DNA from: Acanthochromis polyacanthus
Taxonomy: Eukaryota; Chordata; Actinopteri; Pomacentridae
Length of the DNA: 64,000 nt
NCBI RefSeq assembly: GCF_021347895.1
Contig: NC_067131.1
Location: 12,180,653 to 12,244,652 of the forward strand
Direction of reading: 5' to 3'
The notes under the pieces were generated by a model. It saw nothing but the letters and a program-made list of their open reading frames with translations, made no database searches and was not told where the DNA came from. A program made the translations under genes and the position numbers. Positions 61,601-64,000 of this stretch are shown piece by piece (position 1 is the first letter of the stretch; every line of letters begins with the position of its first letter).

Positions 61601-64000
61601 TTCCCCACTCTGATGTGTAAACATGCATTCATATGTGTGTGCCTGAAATGAAACTCAGACTTTCCAGCAGCAACCACAGTGGGGACTAGTCCAGTCAATA
61701 TACTGTATATATGTATGTGTGTGAGTCAATACTCTTGAAGTATTCATCTTTTTAAAACCACACAATGTTTCTATAGTTTCTCAGTCAATGTTTAGCTAAA
61801 ACTCTGGACTAATACAAGATGAAAAATACTGGATTAACATTATGGTTGACTACTTATTCTCAGACCAACAGATTCAGCAAATGGAACTATGCAGTTAATA
61901 CTTGTAGCACTAATATTTTCAAGTAAGTGAGTGGTAGTTGGAGGATTTAGCATGGATTCCCCTGCATAGTTGTAGGGGATTTGTGGATAGTGGTAGGTGG
62001 ATGGTGGGAAACTTTTCTTTATTTTCGGATCCTGTTGCTGACAAATAAGCTTTAGCTGTGTTGCAGTACAGAGACGTATGGTGATGTAACACAAACTAAT
62101 AAGTGGGTCCATATTTTTCTGTCTTGATATTTTGCAATTTCAGACGGTTAATTGTTGAAGTTTAATAAGTTATTTGCTCCATTGCAAGACAGCAGAACCC
62201 ACCTACTGAGATCTAACATTAAAATACACCAGATAAAAGCCCACAAAATTTTTCCTGAGATGACAGCCTCTCTACTAGGTCCATTTTGTAGTAGATCTGG
62301 AGCTTTTGATATCACATCAACTTCATCAATAAAAAGAGCTGTTCTTTTTTCATTGAATTCCTAATATATATACAGTGTGAAATTTTCCTGTGCATTAAAA
62401 AAGAATTTATAAAATGTTTAAATTCATTTTTTCCCTGGTTCAGTTTAGCCAAAACAAGAATTAAAGTGGTGCTCTGTTCTCTTCTTAGGTCTGAGACATG
62501 TGATTAGATTAAACCTTCAGTATGCTTTGGATACTGTAGTGAGATTCTTTGCTCGACTGCTATTTCTAAACTTTAAAGGTCGACTTCAAAAGTATCGCTG
62601 GACTCGAGAATCTAGATGCTTATCTGATAAAGGTCTACTCACTCAAACATTGCAAGCAAAAGAGTGACCAAAGAAACTGTTTTTCAGCACTAGAGTCTTT
62701 AGTCTATTAGGAGGCGATCTTTTCGTCCTGGAATTTAAATGTACAGAGAAATAAGATCAAACAAGGAAACACTTGCACTGCACACACATGTTTTAGATTA
62801 GGAGAGCTGCTCCCACTCAGCCAACTGCTGAAGTGAGCATTTATATTGTCTGATGTGTAATGTCAGCGGGTATTTCCAGGCAGCAGATGGTGACAGTTTG
62901 CCTACTTAGCTTCAGCATAACACATTCGAACACACTCATACACAAAGACACGCACCAACTCAGGCACTTAAACTGTACAAATTTCCACCACACACAGAGA
63001 AAACAAAATCATACCCCTCTCATCCCTACCCCGCCCTCTGACAATAACAGGTTACTGTATGCCATTTGAAAGCAGACACACAAACACACACACACATCTC
63101 CCAGTGGCAAAAGCCTGCCTGTATCAAGAAAGGCATCAGTCCTGCTTCCCACTGATGAGACAGGAACTGCGGCTGACAGATTGATTGAAAGATCCTCCTC
63201 CCTCTCTCATCTATCATTTTGACCTGTTTATCATCTTCTTGTTGCTCAATCCATCTGCTGGAAAGAAAGAGGGGAAACATTTAGGCAAGTTCTGACCATC
63301 AGGTCACTCAGAGGGGCTTTAGACAACATACAGCTGGGGCTCTATCACAAGTACCCCCACAGAAGGCAATTGGACCTTGATTTGTACAGCTTGAATCAAT
63401 ACAAAGTGCTATTTACTTGACCTTGTCTTTGTGAACACAGAGGAGTAAGACCAGCTCTCAATGATGAAGATGACTGAATATTATTAGCCCCGTGGTGATT
63501 GAGCTGCTTTATAATCTAATGCCGAAAGTTCTGTACCTGAGCCCAAAATTTAATCTCAAAATGAGAAGGGATTTGTCTAAGCTTCTCTAAGATATGTTTC
63601 AGCTGATGGTGCTGGAAGTTTGGATTTGAAAATCTATTAATCTTTCTGATGTTTTAAAATTAGAAGCAGAAGGCAAAGAACAAGGCAAAAAAAGATACAT
63701 CATATTGTAGATTTGTGAGGCAAAACTCACTCTTTCAGGTTACGGTTGCCATAACACTCCTGTGTCCCTTATTTTTGGTTGCACAACAAAACACCATAAT
63801 GAACAACTGCACAGATCAACACAGATTGACATTTTGAGAGAAATGAAACACCTACATGTGGTCCTTGTGGGCAAACAAACACAAACTGACTCAGTAGCTA
63901 AACTTTCCTAGTTGAATGCAGTTTTAAAAGCCTATACACAACTGTCAAAACATTTTTCGTTGCTACTGAAAACCAAGTTCTTTTTCCTGTACACATTCTG

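Overview
This is a stretch of a teleost fish nuclear genome. It holds large genes in many short exons with GT-AG introns, long introns full of dinucleotide repeats, and several transposon families typical of ray-finned fish. There is no bacterial-style operon, rRNA, tRNA or CRISPR array.

Positions 1-35,500 are occupied by the downstream part of a supervillin gene (svil) on the + strand. I could join 27 exons (6,132-35,485) in one continuous frame of 1,358 residues with every splice phase matching. They cover the acidic linker, the gelsolin/villin-like repeats and the C-terminal villin headpiece with its stop codon. The first ~6 kb is upstream intron. The introns carry a Tc1/mariner deletion derivative (3,369-4,202), a TTAA-flanked element (9,896-10,813), LINE and SINE scraps and microsatellites. 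One intron holds a TATA box followed by an ATG in frame with the next svil exon.

The most interesting object is a 12,791-bp DNA transposon (38,707-51,497) downstream of svil. It has ~615-bp terminal inverted repeats that differ by only one base of length, and a matching AATTC/AATTCT target-site duplication. It carries two multi-exon genes that converge tail to tail. On the + strand is a 12-exon gene for a protein with a UBZ4-like zinc finger and a C-terminal HECT ubiquitin-ligase domain; it has one single-base frameshift. On the - strand is an intact 8-exon gene for a 457-residue transposase with a helix-turn-helix and a retroviral/IS3-type DDE integrase core. Each terminal repeat contains a perfect 92-bp palindrome. 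I read this as a young IS3EU-like element that pairs a transposase with a ubiquitin-ligase-like accessory protein. Later insertions, including a hAT-type foldback MITE, sit inside it.

From 51,500 to 64,000 the window is mostly non-coding. It holds a degenerate 20-bp minisatellite, a 128-bp GT repeat, and a possible promoter plus first two exons of an unidentified + strand gene (54,490-56,446).
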